From the NCBI RefSeq assembly GCF_001039355.2, contig NW_019775701.1, positions 7,295 to 52,720 on the forward strand: DNA of 45,426 nt, read 5' to 3'. Under the pieces are notes generated by a model. That model saw only the letters and a program-made list of their open reading frames with translations, did no database searches and was not told where the DNA came from. The translations under genes were made by a program, and so were the position numbers. Position 1 is the stretch's first letter. Each line of letters starts with the position of its first letter. Shown here in pieces: positions 31,790 to 43,470 of this stretch. This DNA is from Lingula anatina. Taxonomy: Eukaryota; Brachiopoda; Lingulata; Lingulida; Lingulidae.

Positions 31790-34700
31790 CTAAACCACAC
31801 ATCTGAAGGAGCGCAGCACATTGTGATAGCTACATGGCCCAAATGCGTACGGATGCCAGTTTTTCCCATACCGCCAAGTGATGTAACGCTCCATGAATCT
31901 GTTTAGCGACAGGCATGGGTCGGGTTCTATAGAGCACATCTTCTGCTGCCTAAAGAATAAAAGATTATATAGAATAAAAATAAATAATTTTTAAAATGAT
32001 CAACAAGCTTTAGTCTAAGGGCGTATTCCCATAGATTTTAGATTGATCTATCCCCGTGGGGAGTCTCACTAGATTACTGTCAGATATTCCGGCTTAAATG
32101 TCCTTCCCGCCTACTACAAGCTGTAAGGGGGTAATTAACTTTCGTGCCCGCTCGGCTGACAGCTATTTAGTGTGAACCCCCAAGGAGTTAGGTCGATCTA
32201 GTTTGGATTGATCTAATCTCTGGGAATGGGGTCTAAGTCGGTGGCTCATTACTACATGACCAATACACAGAAACACAATTGTTTTTAGACTTTAAAGTTT
32301 TAACATGCAAAAAATGCATAGTCACATAAAACTGAACTGAATAATAAAGACCTATACTGAAGATGAAGTTCAAAATTTTAAAATAATAATGATAATAAAT
32401 TAATAATAATAATAAATTTGTGGTACATTTTACCTTTTTCCTCTTTTGACAGCAAGGGCACCACTGAACCAATTGGTTCTCATATACTCGTCTATCTCTT
32501 CATCACTGTTTAAACCTAAAAATAAAAATACCTGCTGCTGTAAACAATGGTGAAAGTCTCTATATGACATGAAATAGAGAACTTGCCAAAAAGTATGTCT
32601 GAACATCTCCCTTAATTGACATGATTTTGAAAATCTATCCAACAGAAACTAAAATTACTATACATGTGCCTTGCCACAAAATTCTCTAAAGAGAACAACT
32701 GCATTGATTTCCAAACAAAATTTGGACAAAAGTATAAGAAAAAAGTAAATTGAAAGGGGAGGGGGAGTGGGGGGGTGGGGGGGAGGAGGGGGCACTATCT
32801 GAGCATAAGTTAGGATTACAAAGAGACTCTGTAGTCTGTACAGCAATTATTTTGTACACACCAAGCACAACCATGTTTTCTTCAAATGACTTCTCTGGGT
32901 CTAATGTGAGATGTCTCTGGATGGAGATTTTCTTGGCTGAACTGCCATCTGGTGGGGTGCAATCATCTGTAAAAAAAAAAAAAACTTTTTAAAAGTTTTA
33001 TAAAAGAAATTTGCTCGAACAATTAAGAGTTAATTCTTCACAAGTTGCCTGTCTAAAATAGTAGAAAATCATATCAGAAGATTTTCAAATCTGATAGCAC
33101 TACTTTATAGAACAAACAAATAAATGTATACTAAATTTATCTCTTTGGAATTTCTCATCACATTTACACTTATTATTTGTGTATATACCTGATCCAAACA
33201 TTTCCGCCAGCATTCTTCCTGTGTTTTCCTCAAACAAGGGGCTGGGTTTTTCTTTCTTTGCATCACCTTCTCTGAAAACATTTTTTAAAGTTCTGAATAC
33301 AAAGTTATTTCACAAAAATAAATAAATAAATAAAATGAAATAAAATAAAATAAAATAAATAAATAAAAATAAAATAATAAAAAAAGGTGACTGGGAACTT
33401 ATATCTGTTATCAGAATGTCTATACCATTGCATTGCTAAAAGAGCTACATGTACCCTTATGGAAATTCCCAACAGGTCCTCCTATAGGACTCTGTGGGAC
33501 TCTATAGGAATCCAAAAAGACTATAGAACTCTATAAGAATTCTAGAGGACTCTCTGGGACTTAATGGGACAGCTTATGGAATTTCTATCTAGGAAATATG
33601 CCCAAAAGGATCCTGTAGGGTTTTGGACCAATTTCCTAAAGGACAAGCACCAAAAGGGTAAATATATGTTGTACTTACCTAATAATATTCACCACATAAA
33701 AGGCTCTAGGATTACTCTCCCTTTTGTTGGTATGTGTCTTTAGTTTGGCATAAAACACATCAAATATGCTGCCTGCCACCAACTGATTGGAAAATCCAGA
33801 ATCTTTAATGGTGTCGAGATGTATGAATAATTCTTTCTCAGGGAGTTTCAATTTCTCTGGCTCTCTGAAATAAGATGCAGGCCAAGATAATGAAAAATAT
33901 GTGTACATGGTGCTCTCATGCAACATGCTGTGTATATCTGTCAGCAAAGTGAAAAGTTTGCAGCAAACTAACTTCAAATTTGCCATGAGCAAAATGCTGC
34001 AAATTTGCATGAGCACTTTAAGTTAGTGAATATACATGTACGTATGCTACTTCTGGCATCTAATCCACTCCTTGCCAGCACTTTTTTTTTGGCTTTTGAG
34101 AATTCATTTGTGTTGGCGTAAAAAAAAAATAAATAAATAAAACTTACATGCTGTCATAAAGAGGATCGGTCGGTAGTAATTTACTAAGAAATCCAAAAGA
34201 CTTCTTTGGTACAGCCCTGACAAGCTTCCCTACTGCCCGGTGTACTTTGAGATGGTTGTAAGCTGATGGGATATAGGGAATGTCGTCTGCTGCGTACTTG
34301 TGTAGCTTGTTTACATCCACTGGAATTCCCAATGTTGACATGTCTGGGACGTGACATACTGGAAAATTCATAGAAAAAGCAAATAAATAATCAATCAGGG
34401 GCAGATGGAAGCCACTTTCTGGGTCTTCCAGAAGATGGTCAGAATTTTTCAAGTTTAAATTGATGGGCATTGATTTTTTTCTGTTGGAAGATGGTCAAAA
34501 ATGGAGAATGGATGAACAAAGATAATTTGGAAGACTGTCAATAAATATCTGGATCTGCCCCTGTCTCAAGTCCAGCGTTAACTTAGATAAAACTTTTTCT
34601 CTACTTTGATCGTCAGCCCACCTCCTTCTTCTGTTGTCCAGGAACACGCCAGTAAACCCATATCATAAGATTCAAGTTTTATCACAATGCCGCCATGGGA

Positions 34701-36885
34701 CACTGTGCCGAGACTTTTGGCGGCCAATCTATGACTGCCAAGGTACAGCAGGTTAATGGGAGAGGAAGCTGGGCGGCCATCTTGTTTACCTCGGCAGACA
34801 ATAAACTGAAATTGATGACAATTTCTTCCAAAAGCAGTTTTCCAAAACAGGTAAAACACAAAAGCATGTCTGTATGGGATTCTTATCACCTTAAAAATCA
34901 TTGCTCATTTAATAAGAAACAAATGTCCAAAAAATTTTGTTTAATTCTAGCTAAATAAAGCTGTCCAAGTTTAGGGCTCATTCCCATAGGCATCAGTGGT
35001 CTACTTAGATTGATCCAACTCTGCAGGGATTCTTGCTAAATGCAATCAGATTAACAGGTTAACATGCCTCCTCTTGGCATTGAGCAGAATACAGAAAAGC
35101 TGGTGATTATACAAGTACATTTGAAACAAGAGGCGTATTAACCTGTTAAACATAACTATTAACACAATATTAACATATTTAAATGTGACAGGAGTACTTA
35201 GGGACCATTGCCAGACCTTATGGTACTAACTGTGGATCAATCTATCTCCAAGGGGATTCTCGCTAGATTGGAATCATCTTAAGCAGCTTAGATGTCTGTC
35301 ACACCTACTGATGCTGCTGGGATGATTAATTATCATTTAGCAGCCTCAGTAGGCATGCCAGACATCTAAGCCACTTAAGCAAGAAACCCCTCGGAGATGG
35401 ATCAATCCTGTTAGATCGATCTAGGTATGGGAAACCCAGTCTTAATTTTTGGAGACAATCTTCTGTTACCTTGCTACGGGAGAAAGGGCTGGGAACAGTG
35501 TCATGGAGATAGCATCTTGAGAGCCCGAACCTGAAAATATACGACTTTCTACAATGCATTTCAAATTGACCTCTCCTTGTTCATCATTTAACTGCTGTAG
35601 CAATAAAGACAGGGATAAAAACATTGGTGGTACTCTAAATTTAACTAAAACGATCAACACCCCATGTATATATAAGTATAACAGTATAAGGATGTAATCC
35701 ATGCAAGAGAAAAGCGGCTTTTCTGCATTCTATTCTTTCTCTCTCCCTCTCTCTAACTACCCCCTCCCCCACTTTCTCATCCCCCCCCCCCTTTTTTTTG
35801 ATCTTACCTGTCTGCAAAGTGATAATATGGTTTCTCATTAAATGCACTGGGAATGCCATCAACATATGCATTGGACGGGTATGCTATCTGGAGAGTAAAA
35901 TTTTAATTATCTATAAAGTTCACTATGTGTTCGTTAAAAATAATTTTACAGATAACAAATTAAAATGCTTATGTTAGAGAATCCAATTTAAATGATTATG
36001 CATAAAATAATATGTTAAAAGAAATATATATAAATGCTCAGCAGTTGAAATGAATATAAATATATGTACATATGCTTGATAGTAAAAACTTGAGAATGGT
36101 TAACTCAAAGGACTGAGATGTTTTAGACCCCATTTCCATAGATTTTAGATCGATCTATCCCTGTGGGGAGTCTCACTAGATTACTGTCAGCTTAGCCGGC
36201 TTAAGCGTCTGTCCCGCCAGTAAAAGCTATAAGGGGGTAATTAACTATGGTGACTGCAATTTAGCGTGAACCCCCAGGGAGTTAGGTCGATCTAAATCTT
36301 AATCTCTGGATCTATCTAAATCTCTGGGAATACACCCTTAGAGGCCATTCAGAATGAGAAGAGCTGAGTGCAAGCTGGTCCACGGCCTAAACATGGCAGA
36401 CCTACATGAAAGGAAGACCGCTTAATCCTGTAATGGTCTTAATCCTCTTTCATGCCTCCCCACGAGTCATCCCTGCAAGGGCACAGTCATTAAATCTCGA
36501 CCGGGCATGACGACATGTAGGGAGGCCTGCCAGGTAAAGTCACCTGACAATTTTTTTAAAGTTTAACAGTTGAAATTTCAGGTTTTATAAAAATGAGCTG
36601 TTTCAATCTCAACTTAACACATACAATATTGCCCTGTACACACCTTGAAATTTTCCTTCTTAGTGTTTGTGTACTTGCAGAGGTCACTCAAACTGTCCAC
36701 CTCCAGAAATCCTATGCTGTTGGTATAGTAGAGAACCTGAGAAGGCAACAGCCATGAAAATTAGTCCAAATTAAGCAATGGATGCTGGTGGGGGTGGGGG
36801 TGGGGGGGGTCAGGTACAAATTGCCTCACCATTGCATTAGAATATCTCTATCTACCTCCCCCCAAAATATTAACAACAACCATAA

Positions 36886-36920
<35 letters not shown>

Positions 36921-39900
36921 ATGCAATAAAAATAAAATTTAAAAATTCAATAAAGCAGTGGAGACAAAAGCAAACCATTTCTCCCCCTGCCAATCTCTGT
37001 AATTACCTCATTATCAATGACACTGTCATCAGCCTGAATGTTAGCCTTAATGGCTGCACCAAGTTTCAATATGCCTAGTCTCCTTGCTGTAGCATCAGTG
37101 TACTGCCCTAGAAAAATACATATACACTATCAATTTCCATGCAATTTGATTAATCAATGTTCAAGATTGAAGCTTTTATTTTTTTATGAGATAATACCAA
37201 TACGCTATCTATTATTTACATTCTTAATGCAGCTAAGGTTTTTTCATATACTTAAGGTTTTTTCATATACTATGTCATTGATTCCAACAAACTGTATATA
37301 TATATATATATCTTATGATTTTTTTACTATTGGCATATGCTTTTTCTTAACAAGGGGGGGGGGGGGGGGGGGGTAAATTCCCAAAACCTTAAAATGTTGT
37401 ATGTTAAAAAAGGGCTAATACACTCAAGACAATATGTGTATAGTGTAACTATGCTTGCTTTTTTCATCTCAAATGTATCCATAAAATATGTCCTAGCGTG
37501 AATTTACTGAGCCCTCAGATGTATTCAGTTTGGGAATTCATCCCCTTCATGCATTCATAGGCTAAGACCCCATTCCCAGAGATTAGATCGATCCAAACTA
37601 GATCAACCTAACTCCCTGGGGGTTCACGCTAAATAGCTGTCAGCCTCACGGGCACGAAAGTTAATTACCCACTTACAGCTTGTAGTAGGCGGGACGGTCA
37701 TTTCAGCCGGATTATCTGACAGTAATCTAGTGAGACTCCCCACGGGGATAGATCGATCTAAAATCTATGGGAATACGCCCTAATAAAAATAGTGACTACA
37801 TCTACCTGGCACTGAGCAGAGTAACTGAACACATGGAGACAGCCCAGAGAAGTCCACTCCATTCAAGATAGGGTACGGATTGCCATTTAAGTTGGACAAC
37901 ATGCAGCAGAGGTCTGCAGAAAACGGGTGCTTCTCCACTGAAATATAGGTCAAGGTCAAATGTCAAGGTTATAGGTTTGTACACGTTTTATATTTTAGAG
38001 ACAGACAACAACAGACTGGAGAAATCCGTTCTATTTGGCACGGTAAAAATGTCTGTTTAATTAAGACAAAATACAAAGACAACTTCATGTCCACTGAAAT
38101 ATAGGTCAGGGTCAATGCATAAAAACTATTGTAAGAATCAAAGTCAGGATTAGATCTCTGTTCAAACTGAATCACATCTGACTGAAAATTGCACAAAACT
38201 GCCATTCTACTGACATACAGCTCAAGATCAGAGCATGAAATACAAAGTAAAAGTTCATTTAAATCAAGGTCAGGTGCAAGGCATATATATATATATATAT
38301 ATACATGTAATTATGCCTTAATTGTATTCCTTTTTGAACAATATCTCTCTTTTTTATATGAAAAAATTAAACTATTTTACTGAATGAAATTTTGATAACT
38401 GCATCATAACCATGACAACTAAACCATGCTTTAAAACTCTCCAAAACAAACAAACAAAAAAAAAAAAAAATGGTCAAGGTCAGACATACTTTCCAGTCTC
38501 ATCTCATCTCCTGATGCCTTCATGGCTTCCTCTCTTATGGGAAGGTCAACATACCAGCCAAAGGTCAACATGTCTTCATCCATCTCCGGGTCAAAACAGC
38601 CGCTGGGTATGATGATACGCATATGCCAAGCATATCTGAAAACAGAATTGTTACAAGGATATACAGGGGCTACCAGATACCTTACCAATATAAAAAAACA
38701 GAGAAAAAAAACAGTAAAAAAATATAAAAAATTGCATTGATCATGCTTTGTATATGATAAATATTATCTTTGCCAACAACTGCAATCCCTATGTGTGTTG
38801 GAGTAAAGAAACAAAGCATACAGCAAAAGAAAAAAAAAATCTATAAAATACCTCAAAATGCCACCTACCTAAGCAACATGAACTTAGCAGAAAGCTTAGA
38901 GCTCTGTGACGGATGTACCATTGCTACCTCCCTCATCTCCTCACAGTGACACTTCACATCACTAAGGTCTCCTTGCTGGTCATGTTCATCTGGGGGAAAA
39001 ACCAGGGAAAGTTCCGTCATAAATATTTTCTTTAGTCAACCTAAATATTAAGGTTTACCTTCCCCATCTGAAGGAAAAAAATGCTATGCCAGCATGTGCA
39101 TCCTTAACTTCAAGTCCTGTAAGATCTCATTTCCTTATTTCTTCCCTATGCTCAAAGTCTTCAATAATTGTGCTAGATTATAATTCTTTACAAGTACTGC
39201 CAATTGCAGCAAGATGTTCTTTTGCTTCTCTAACACATTCACTTCAAAAGGGAGGGTTACAAAGGGGTTACCTTGGGCATTAGTTTAGTTACTGGCCACT
39301 ACAGGATTCTGGCTATTCAGCAGTACAACTTGCCATAATTAAGGTATTTGCTAACTACATTTCCAACAAAATAGATCAATATCACTTCCATGAATAAGTA
39401 ATTTAGTAATACATGAACAAAATAAAAATGAAAAAAAAAAGAAAGAAACAGAGTTCATGACAGAAAATACTTTTTATGTTGCTAGTAGAAATAAGACTTC
39501 AAGAGAAAAAAAAAATGTGTGTGTGTGTGTGTGGGAGAGGGGGGGGGGCAGTAAAAAAAACAGGAGTTTGAAATTTGTGTGCAATTACCATAATCTTGTC
39601 TGTGAGTAGGACAGTCCTTCACAGTCTGGAAGAAGGCTTTGTCACCACGACCAGATGCCTGAAAAAAATTAATTAATAAATAAATAATTTTAAATATCAT
39701 TTATTTGTTTCATATAAAGAAATAAATAATATATAGTCAAAACAAATTCCAAATGCAGATTTCATTTTTTTTTTTTGCACTATTTTTACCACTGATTTAT
39801 TTCAAAATGTTTTACTGGATTTAAGAAATAAATTATGATCATTGAAAAGTTAATCATTATAAAATAGGTATGAATTAATGCTCAAACAAGGAAGAGGCCA

Positions 39901-40356
39901 CACATGGCAAGAGGGTCTGCCAAAGTAATTTCCAGAACATAAAGGTGCTGACACTGACTAGTTGACAAGTTCTGAAGCTGCACCCTGATGTTATGAAAAA
40001 ACATCTTAATTAAGTCCATGTACAAATATAATAGTCTTGTTATGAGCATAATTGTTTTTTTTTTTATAAATTAAAATCATGCAGAATCATTATATTTCAA
40101 AGCAAGCCATTATATTATCTTAATAAACAATATAAGGTGTGAGTGCACTATTTCAAATATCCATTAACTTAAACATACACTAGGACAAATGATCATCAGT
40201 CCCACATCTCTGGGAAAGTAGTCCGTGTATTTGCCAAAATCGGTCAACTTCTGGTCATCCACTATGAGGGCCAAGAGAAGCCCCTCTAAAAGGACAATGT
40301 CCGAGAAATCCAGGTATTCTGTGGCAGAGTTCTTCAGATGAGGAGGGAGCCATATT
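31790..40356 (-). CDS. unidentified conserved-looking multi-exon gene, C-terminal 663 codons in 16 exons
   Basis: Exons in transcript order: 40356-40179, 39658-39589, 38989-38869, 38635-38490, 37937-37806, 37107-37007, 36736-36644, 35887-35808, 35530-35470, 34805-34622, 34358-34148, 33864-33679, 33271-33189, 32966-32862, 32515-32434, 31949-31790. Every junction has AG/GT and phases agree through to TAG at 31792. Mixed, globular composition; no signal, membrane span or repeat visible. Landmarks: DFSDIVLLEGLLLALIVDDQ in the first exon, KCHCEEM in the third, LCCMLSNLNGNPYPILNG in the fifth, RFGLSRCYLHDTVPSPFSR in the ninth, and ITWRYGKNWHPYAFGPC near the C-terminus. I cannot assign a family. The N-terminus lies upstream or off-window. 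It converges on IQCG. Confidence 0.8.
32019..32233. mobile_element. 215-bp MITE, copy 1 (TAA duplication)
   Basis: Ends GGGCGTATTCCCATAGATTT and, reversed, GACCCCATTCCCAGAGATT form an imperfect TIR, with GATCGATC-type words inside. TAA flanks it at 32016-32018 and 32234-32236. It lies in the last intron of the unidentified gene. There is no coding capacity. The TWA duplication suggests PIF/Harbinger-type mobilisation. Confidence 0.85.
33323..33386. repeat. A-rich (AAATA)n / (AAAT)n microsatellite
   Basis: Tandem AAAT and AAATA units in an intron of the unidentified gene. Confidence 0.85.
33477..33600. repeat. degenerate GGACTCTATAGG minisatellite
   Basis: The words GGACTCT, CTATAGGA and GGGACT recur about six times at irregular 15-25 base spacing within an intron. 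Several contain the near-palindrome CCTATAGG. Confidence 0.6.
34974..35200. mobile_element. truncated or diverged relative of the 215-bp MITE
   Basis: It begins TTA|GGGCTCATTCCCATAGGC, like the MITE terminus, followed by TTAGATTGATCC. Internally AACAGGTTAACATGCCTCCTC and a reversed counterpart near 35130 form an inverted repeat. No matching right end is visible before the next element starts at 35201. Confidence 0.45.
35201..35441. mobile_element. 241-bp MITE, diverged subfamily (TTA duplication)
   Basis: It starts GGGACCATTGCC and ends GGAAACCCAGTC, with TTA at 35198-35200 and 35442-35444. The centre is a long inverted repeat (CTTAAGC / AGACATCTAAGCC / CAGTAGG words in both arms around GATTAATTATC). 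It shares GATCAATC/CTAGAT words with the 215-bp family. Confidence 0.75.
36126..36337. mobile_element. 212-bp MITE, copy 2 (TTA duplication)
   Basis: Same family as 32019-32233 and in the same general orientation: GACCCCATTTCCATAGATTT at the left, GGGAATACACCC at the right. TTA occurs at 36123-36125 and 36338-36340. The interior GTGGGGAGTCTCACTAGATT is shared with the other copies. It lies in the intron between the exons at 36736-36644 and 35887-35808. Confidence 0.85.
36778..36810. repeat. G-rich (TGGGGG)n tract
   Basis: TGGTGGGGGTGGGGGTGGGG-type repeat in the intron upstream of the exon at 36736; four or more G-runs could form a quadruplex. Confidence 0.7.
36884..36922. repeat. (AAAT)n microsatellite
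   Basis: About nine AAAT units in an intron of the unidentified gene. Confidence 0.85.
37354..37373. repeat. poly-G run
   Basis: About 20 G in an intron; comparable to the poly-G tracts in the fucosyltransferase relics. Confidence 0.85.
37566..37780. mobile_element. 215-bp MITE, copy 3 (TAA duplication, inverted)
   Basis: Full-length copy in the opposite orientation to 32019-32233, of identical length. It starts GACCCCATTCCCAGAGATTA and ends CTATGGGAATACGCCC. TAA is at 37563-37565 and 37781-37783. It stands about 25 bases from the exon that ends at 37806. Confidence 0.88.
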
Positions 40357-41451
40357 CTAAAATGGAGGACAATCTGTTCAAAATCTGTTGTTTTTTAATC
40401 TCTTAGTCAAACAAAATATAAAAATAAATAAATAAATGATTATTTTAAATAAAATTTAAGGTACTCTGCAAACAATTATGAAATATTTATGTTAAAGACA
40501 TGGAAGGGGTGGCATGTACTGAAATGCAAATATTACTGTTAGAATTGCTTTGTATTATTCATAAAAGCTGGACAAACTTAATACAATCACATTCCAAATC
40601 AGTATTTTTTTTTCATTAACAAAGGTAAGCAGAAAATATACAATGGCATCTACTAGTTGAATTCAGCTTTATGCTTTATATTATAAGTAACTGGAATTCA
40701 AATATCTAAATGAAGTGTTGAGAATGAAATAATTATGAATCAATGTTTGAAACTGGTGAGTAATGTCAACATGACATAGTGTACATGCCTCTGCTATGTT
40801 TTTTGTCTTGGGTAAATTTTTTTTCAAACAACTCGAAACATTATCTGCAAATGAACATATTACATAAAAATCAAAAACAGGAAATGTCTTTCTGTCAAAT
40901 GTTAAATGTGAAAAAAATCACAAATTTTCTCAAAATCTACCTAGGGTAAAAGCTAGATTTGATTTCAGACAACTAAATGCTATCTGAAAATGAACATATT
41001 ATATAAAAAGCAAAAACAGGAAATGTCCATTCGACAAATGTCATTTGTTTAAAGTGGCATAAGGAGATTTACACATTATGCCAGGTTCTGGGTAAAAATA
41101 AGATTTGCTTTCTAACAACTCTAAATGCTATTTCTAAATGAACATATTACATGAAAAGCAAAAAACAGGAAATGTCCTTTTGTCAAATGTTAAAAGTGCC
41201 AAAGAAGTATTACCACCTTTTGCTCGATTCCGTCTTGGCTAAAAGTTAAAATTTATTCTCAGACAACTCTAAATGTTATTTGCAAATGAACACATATTTC
41301 ATGAAAAGCAAAAACGGGAAATACTTTTTTTTTTGTCAAATTTTAAAGGCGGGGTGACTGATTTACAAGTGATGGCCCAGGTTCTGCCTTGGGTGAAAAC
41401 TAGATTTGTTTTCAAACCAATCAAAATGCTATTCTGAAATTAATCACATAA
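40357..41451. repeat. ~140-bp tandem repeats upstream of the first confirmed exon
   Basis: From about 40820 a unit of ~140 bp recurs about four times, marked by AACTCTAAATGCTAT, CAAATGAACATATTACAT and AAAAACAGGAAATGTC. I found no exon consistent with the downstream gene. The part from 41003 is duplicated at 43024. Confidence 0.75.
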
Positions 41452-41574
41452 CTAGAGGATCAGAGAGGCGATACCGCCTCCGAATATTGTACCACCAGCT
41501 GGAGCAAGAGCATTCGTATAGACCCCCACATACACAAAATAAGGGACACAGCCACCAGTTTTGTGCTTGACAAG
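41452..41574 (-). CDS. possible exon, frame unresolved
   Basis: An acceptor (TTTTTACAG) at 41575 is followed by 123 bases that are unusually GC-rich for the surroundings. One frame ends at TAG (41454) and reads VKHKTGGCVPYFVYVGVYTN then ALAPAGGTIFGGGIASLIL. The other two frames are also open. In one of them a donor at GTATCG would leave two bases that complete the first codon of the exon at 40356, joining the unidentified gene. It may be an upstream exon of that gene, the end of another gene, or chance. Confidence 0.3.
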   Translation of the reverse strand, partial: LVKHKTGGCVPYFVYVGVYTNALAPAGGTIFGGGIASLIL

Positions 41575-41655
41575 CTGTAAAAATGCAATCAACAAGAATT
41601 TTTAAACTATTGCAAAAAATATATATGGTACAATCAAATTTAAGTTCTTCGTAAG

Positions 41656-42195
41656 GTAGGTCAAGGGTCAATTTCAAGGTCACAGTAAATTGCCAGTATA
41701 TGACTTCCTATTCAAGTTCAAGAGTAACTATGGACCTATCTCTGTCAAGTTTGAAGTTAAAAGAGAAAGAAATTAGCAGAGTTCAGTTCATGATAAAAAG
41801 TAGGTCAAAGGTCAATTTCAAGGTCACATTTAGATTGCCAGTATATGACTTTCTATTCAAGTTCAATAGTAACTATGGACCTATCTCTGCCAGTTTTGGA
41901 GATAAAAGGGAAGCAAAATTTGCAAAGTTCAGTTTATGGTGAAAAGTAGGACAAAGGTCAATTTTAATGTCACATTTATAATGCCAGTATATGACTTCCT
42001 ATTCAAGTTCAATAGTAACTACGGACCTATCTCAGCCAGTTTTGGAGATAAAAGGAAAGCAAAATTTGCAAAATTCAGTTTATGGTGTAAAGTAGGTCAA
42101 AGGTCAATTTTAAGGTCACATTTAGATTGCCAGTATATGACTTCCTTTTCAAGTTCAATAGTAACTATGGACCTATCTCTGCCAGTTTTGGAGAT
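41656..42195. repeat. ~144-bp tandem repeat with AGGTCA half-sites
   Basis: About 3.8 copies starting near 41656, 41802, 41945 and 42090. Each contains TAGGTCAAAGGTCAATTT and AAGGTCACA, then CCAGTATATGACTTCCTATT, TAACTATGGACCTATCTCTG and AGTTTTGGAGATAAAAG. The array is cut at the n at 42196, so the real copy number may be larger. The frames across it are repeat-driven and not genes. Confidence 0.9.
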
Positions 42196-42196
42196 A

Positions 42197-42912
42197 NTTG
42201 AATCTGAGGAAATGTGAAACAAGACAGCACTGTTCTGACATGGGTTTATTTCCATTTTTAACACTTTTTTAACAGAAAACAAAATAAACAGTTTACTGCA
42301 ATTTTTATATGATCAACTAAGATAATTGATGAGATGGGAAAAATATCAATAGAATAGTGTTAAATGTCCAATTTCCTCCATTCTGAGATTCTGAACACAG
42401 TGAATGATAGAATCTGACAAACTGCAATGATATGAGTTTATTTCCATTTTTGACACTTTATTACACAATACACGATAACAAGTTTACCATCATTTTTACA
42501 TAATCAACTAACAATGTTGTAAAGATGCAGGAAATGTCAAACAAACACTTTAATGTATCTTATTAGTAAAATAATAAGACTGTTAACATTCCTAAGAATT
42601 GAATCTGAGGAAATGTGAAAAAACAGCATAACTTCTAAAATAATGGCCCGATTATGCTGATTTTCGAACTCGACCTGCATTTTAGTAAGATTGACCACTC
42701 CTATGAGTTTAATGGCAATTGGCCTATCGGTTTCTTATATTGTGTTTACAGTTGCACATATGCTGAAAAAAAGGAAAAAACAGCATAACTTCTACAATAA
42801 TGGCCCGATCATGCTGATTTTCGAACTTGACCTGCGTTTTATGAATATTCATCAGCTCTGTAAATATAAAACCAAAAAATAAAGCTGTGTTCCACTTATC
42901 GTGTTTACAGTG
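42197..42912. repeat. dispersed/duplicated AT-rich repeats
   Basis: TTGAATCTGAGGAAATGTGAA occurs at 42197 and again at 42598. TTTATTTCCATTTTTAACAC (42244) and TTTATTTCCATTTTTGACAC (42430) are a second pair. ACAGCATAACTTCTA with ATAATGGCCCGAT occurs at 42624 and 42780. No gene. Confidence 0.65.
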
Positions 42913-42914
42913 AA

Positions 42915-43025
42915 AGTGCACGGCGACGGCATCGCCATCGCCATCGGCATCGCCATCGCCATCGGCGACGGCGACGACAGACGCAGGTGATGGCAATATG
43001 TACAGACACATCTGTGTCTGTACAT
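42915..43025. repeat. GC-rich hexamer minisatellite followed by perfect palindrome
   Basis: About 60 bp of CATCGC/CATCGG/CGACGG hexamers (42918-42976) in otherwise AT-rich DNA. Then 42998-43010 and 43013-43025 form a perfect 13-bp inverted repeat around TC. The right end touches the start of the duplicated segment at 43024. Confidence 0.8.
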
Positions 43026-43470
43026 AAAAAGCAAAAACAGGAAATGTCCATTCGACAAATGTCATTTGTTTAAAGTGGCATAAGGAGATTTACACATTAT
43101 GCCAGGTTCTGGGTAAAAATAAGATATGCTTTCTAACAACTCTAAATGCTATTTCTAAATGAACATATTACATGAAAAGCAAAAACAGGAAATGTCCTTT
43201 TGTCAAATGTTAAATGTGCCAAAGAGGTATTACCACCTTTTTTCCCAGTTCCGTCTTGGCTAAAAGTTAGATTTGTTCTCAGACAACTCTAAATGTTATC
43301 TGCAAATGACCATATATTTCATGAAAAGCAATGACGGGAAATGCTTTTTTTTTGTCAAATTTTAAAGATGGGGTGACTTATATGGATGTAATTGCTCAGG
43401 TTCTGCTGTAGGTGAAAACTAGATTTGCTTTTAAATCAATCAAAATGCTATTGTGAAATTAATCACATAA
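43024..43470. repeat. segmental duplicate of 41003-41450
   Basis: About 447 bp direct copy of 41003-41450 with few differences, starting ATAAAAAGCAAAAACAGGAA and ending at AATTAATCACATAA. It places the 144-bp array and the minisatellite between two long direct repeats. Confidence 0.85.

Noticed and set aside
35470-35603. Longer version of the exon at 35530-35470, with an acceptor near 35602
   Set aside because: Joined to the upstream exon it gives an immediate stop. The internal acceptor at 35530 fits the phase on both sides.
31790-40356. Leishmanolysin-like peptidase (LMLN), expected from human gene order near IQCG
   Set aside because: No HExxH zinc motif or other family feature is seen in the spliced sequence.
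41700-42217. Two 80-93 codon plus-strand frames
   Set aside because: They are translations of the 144-bp tandem repeat, repeating the same peptide, and one crosses an n.
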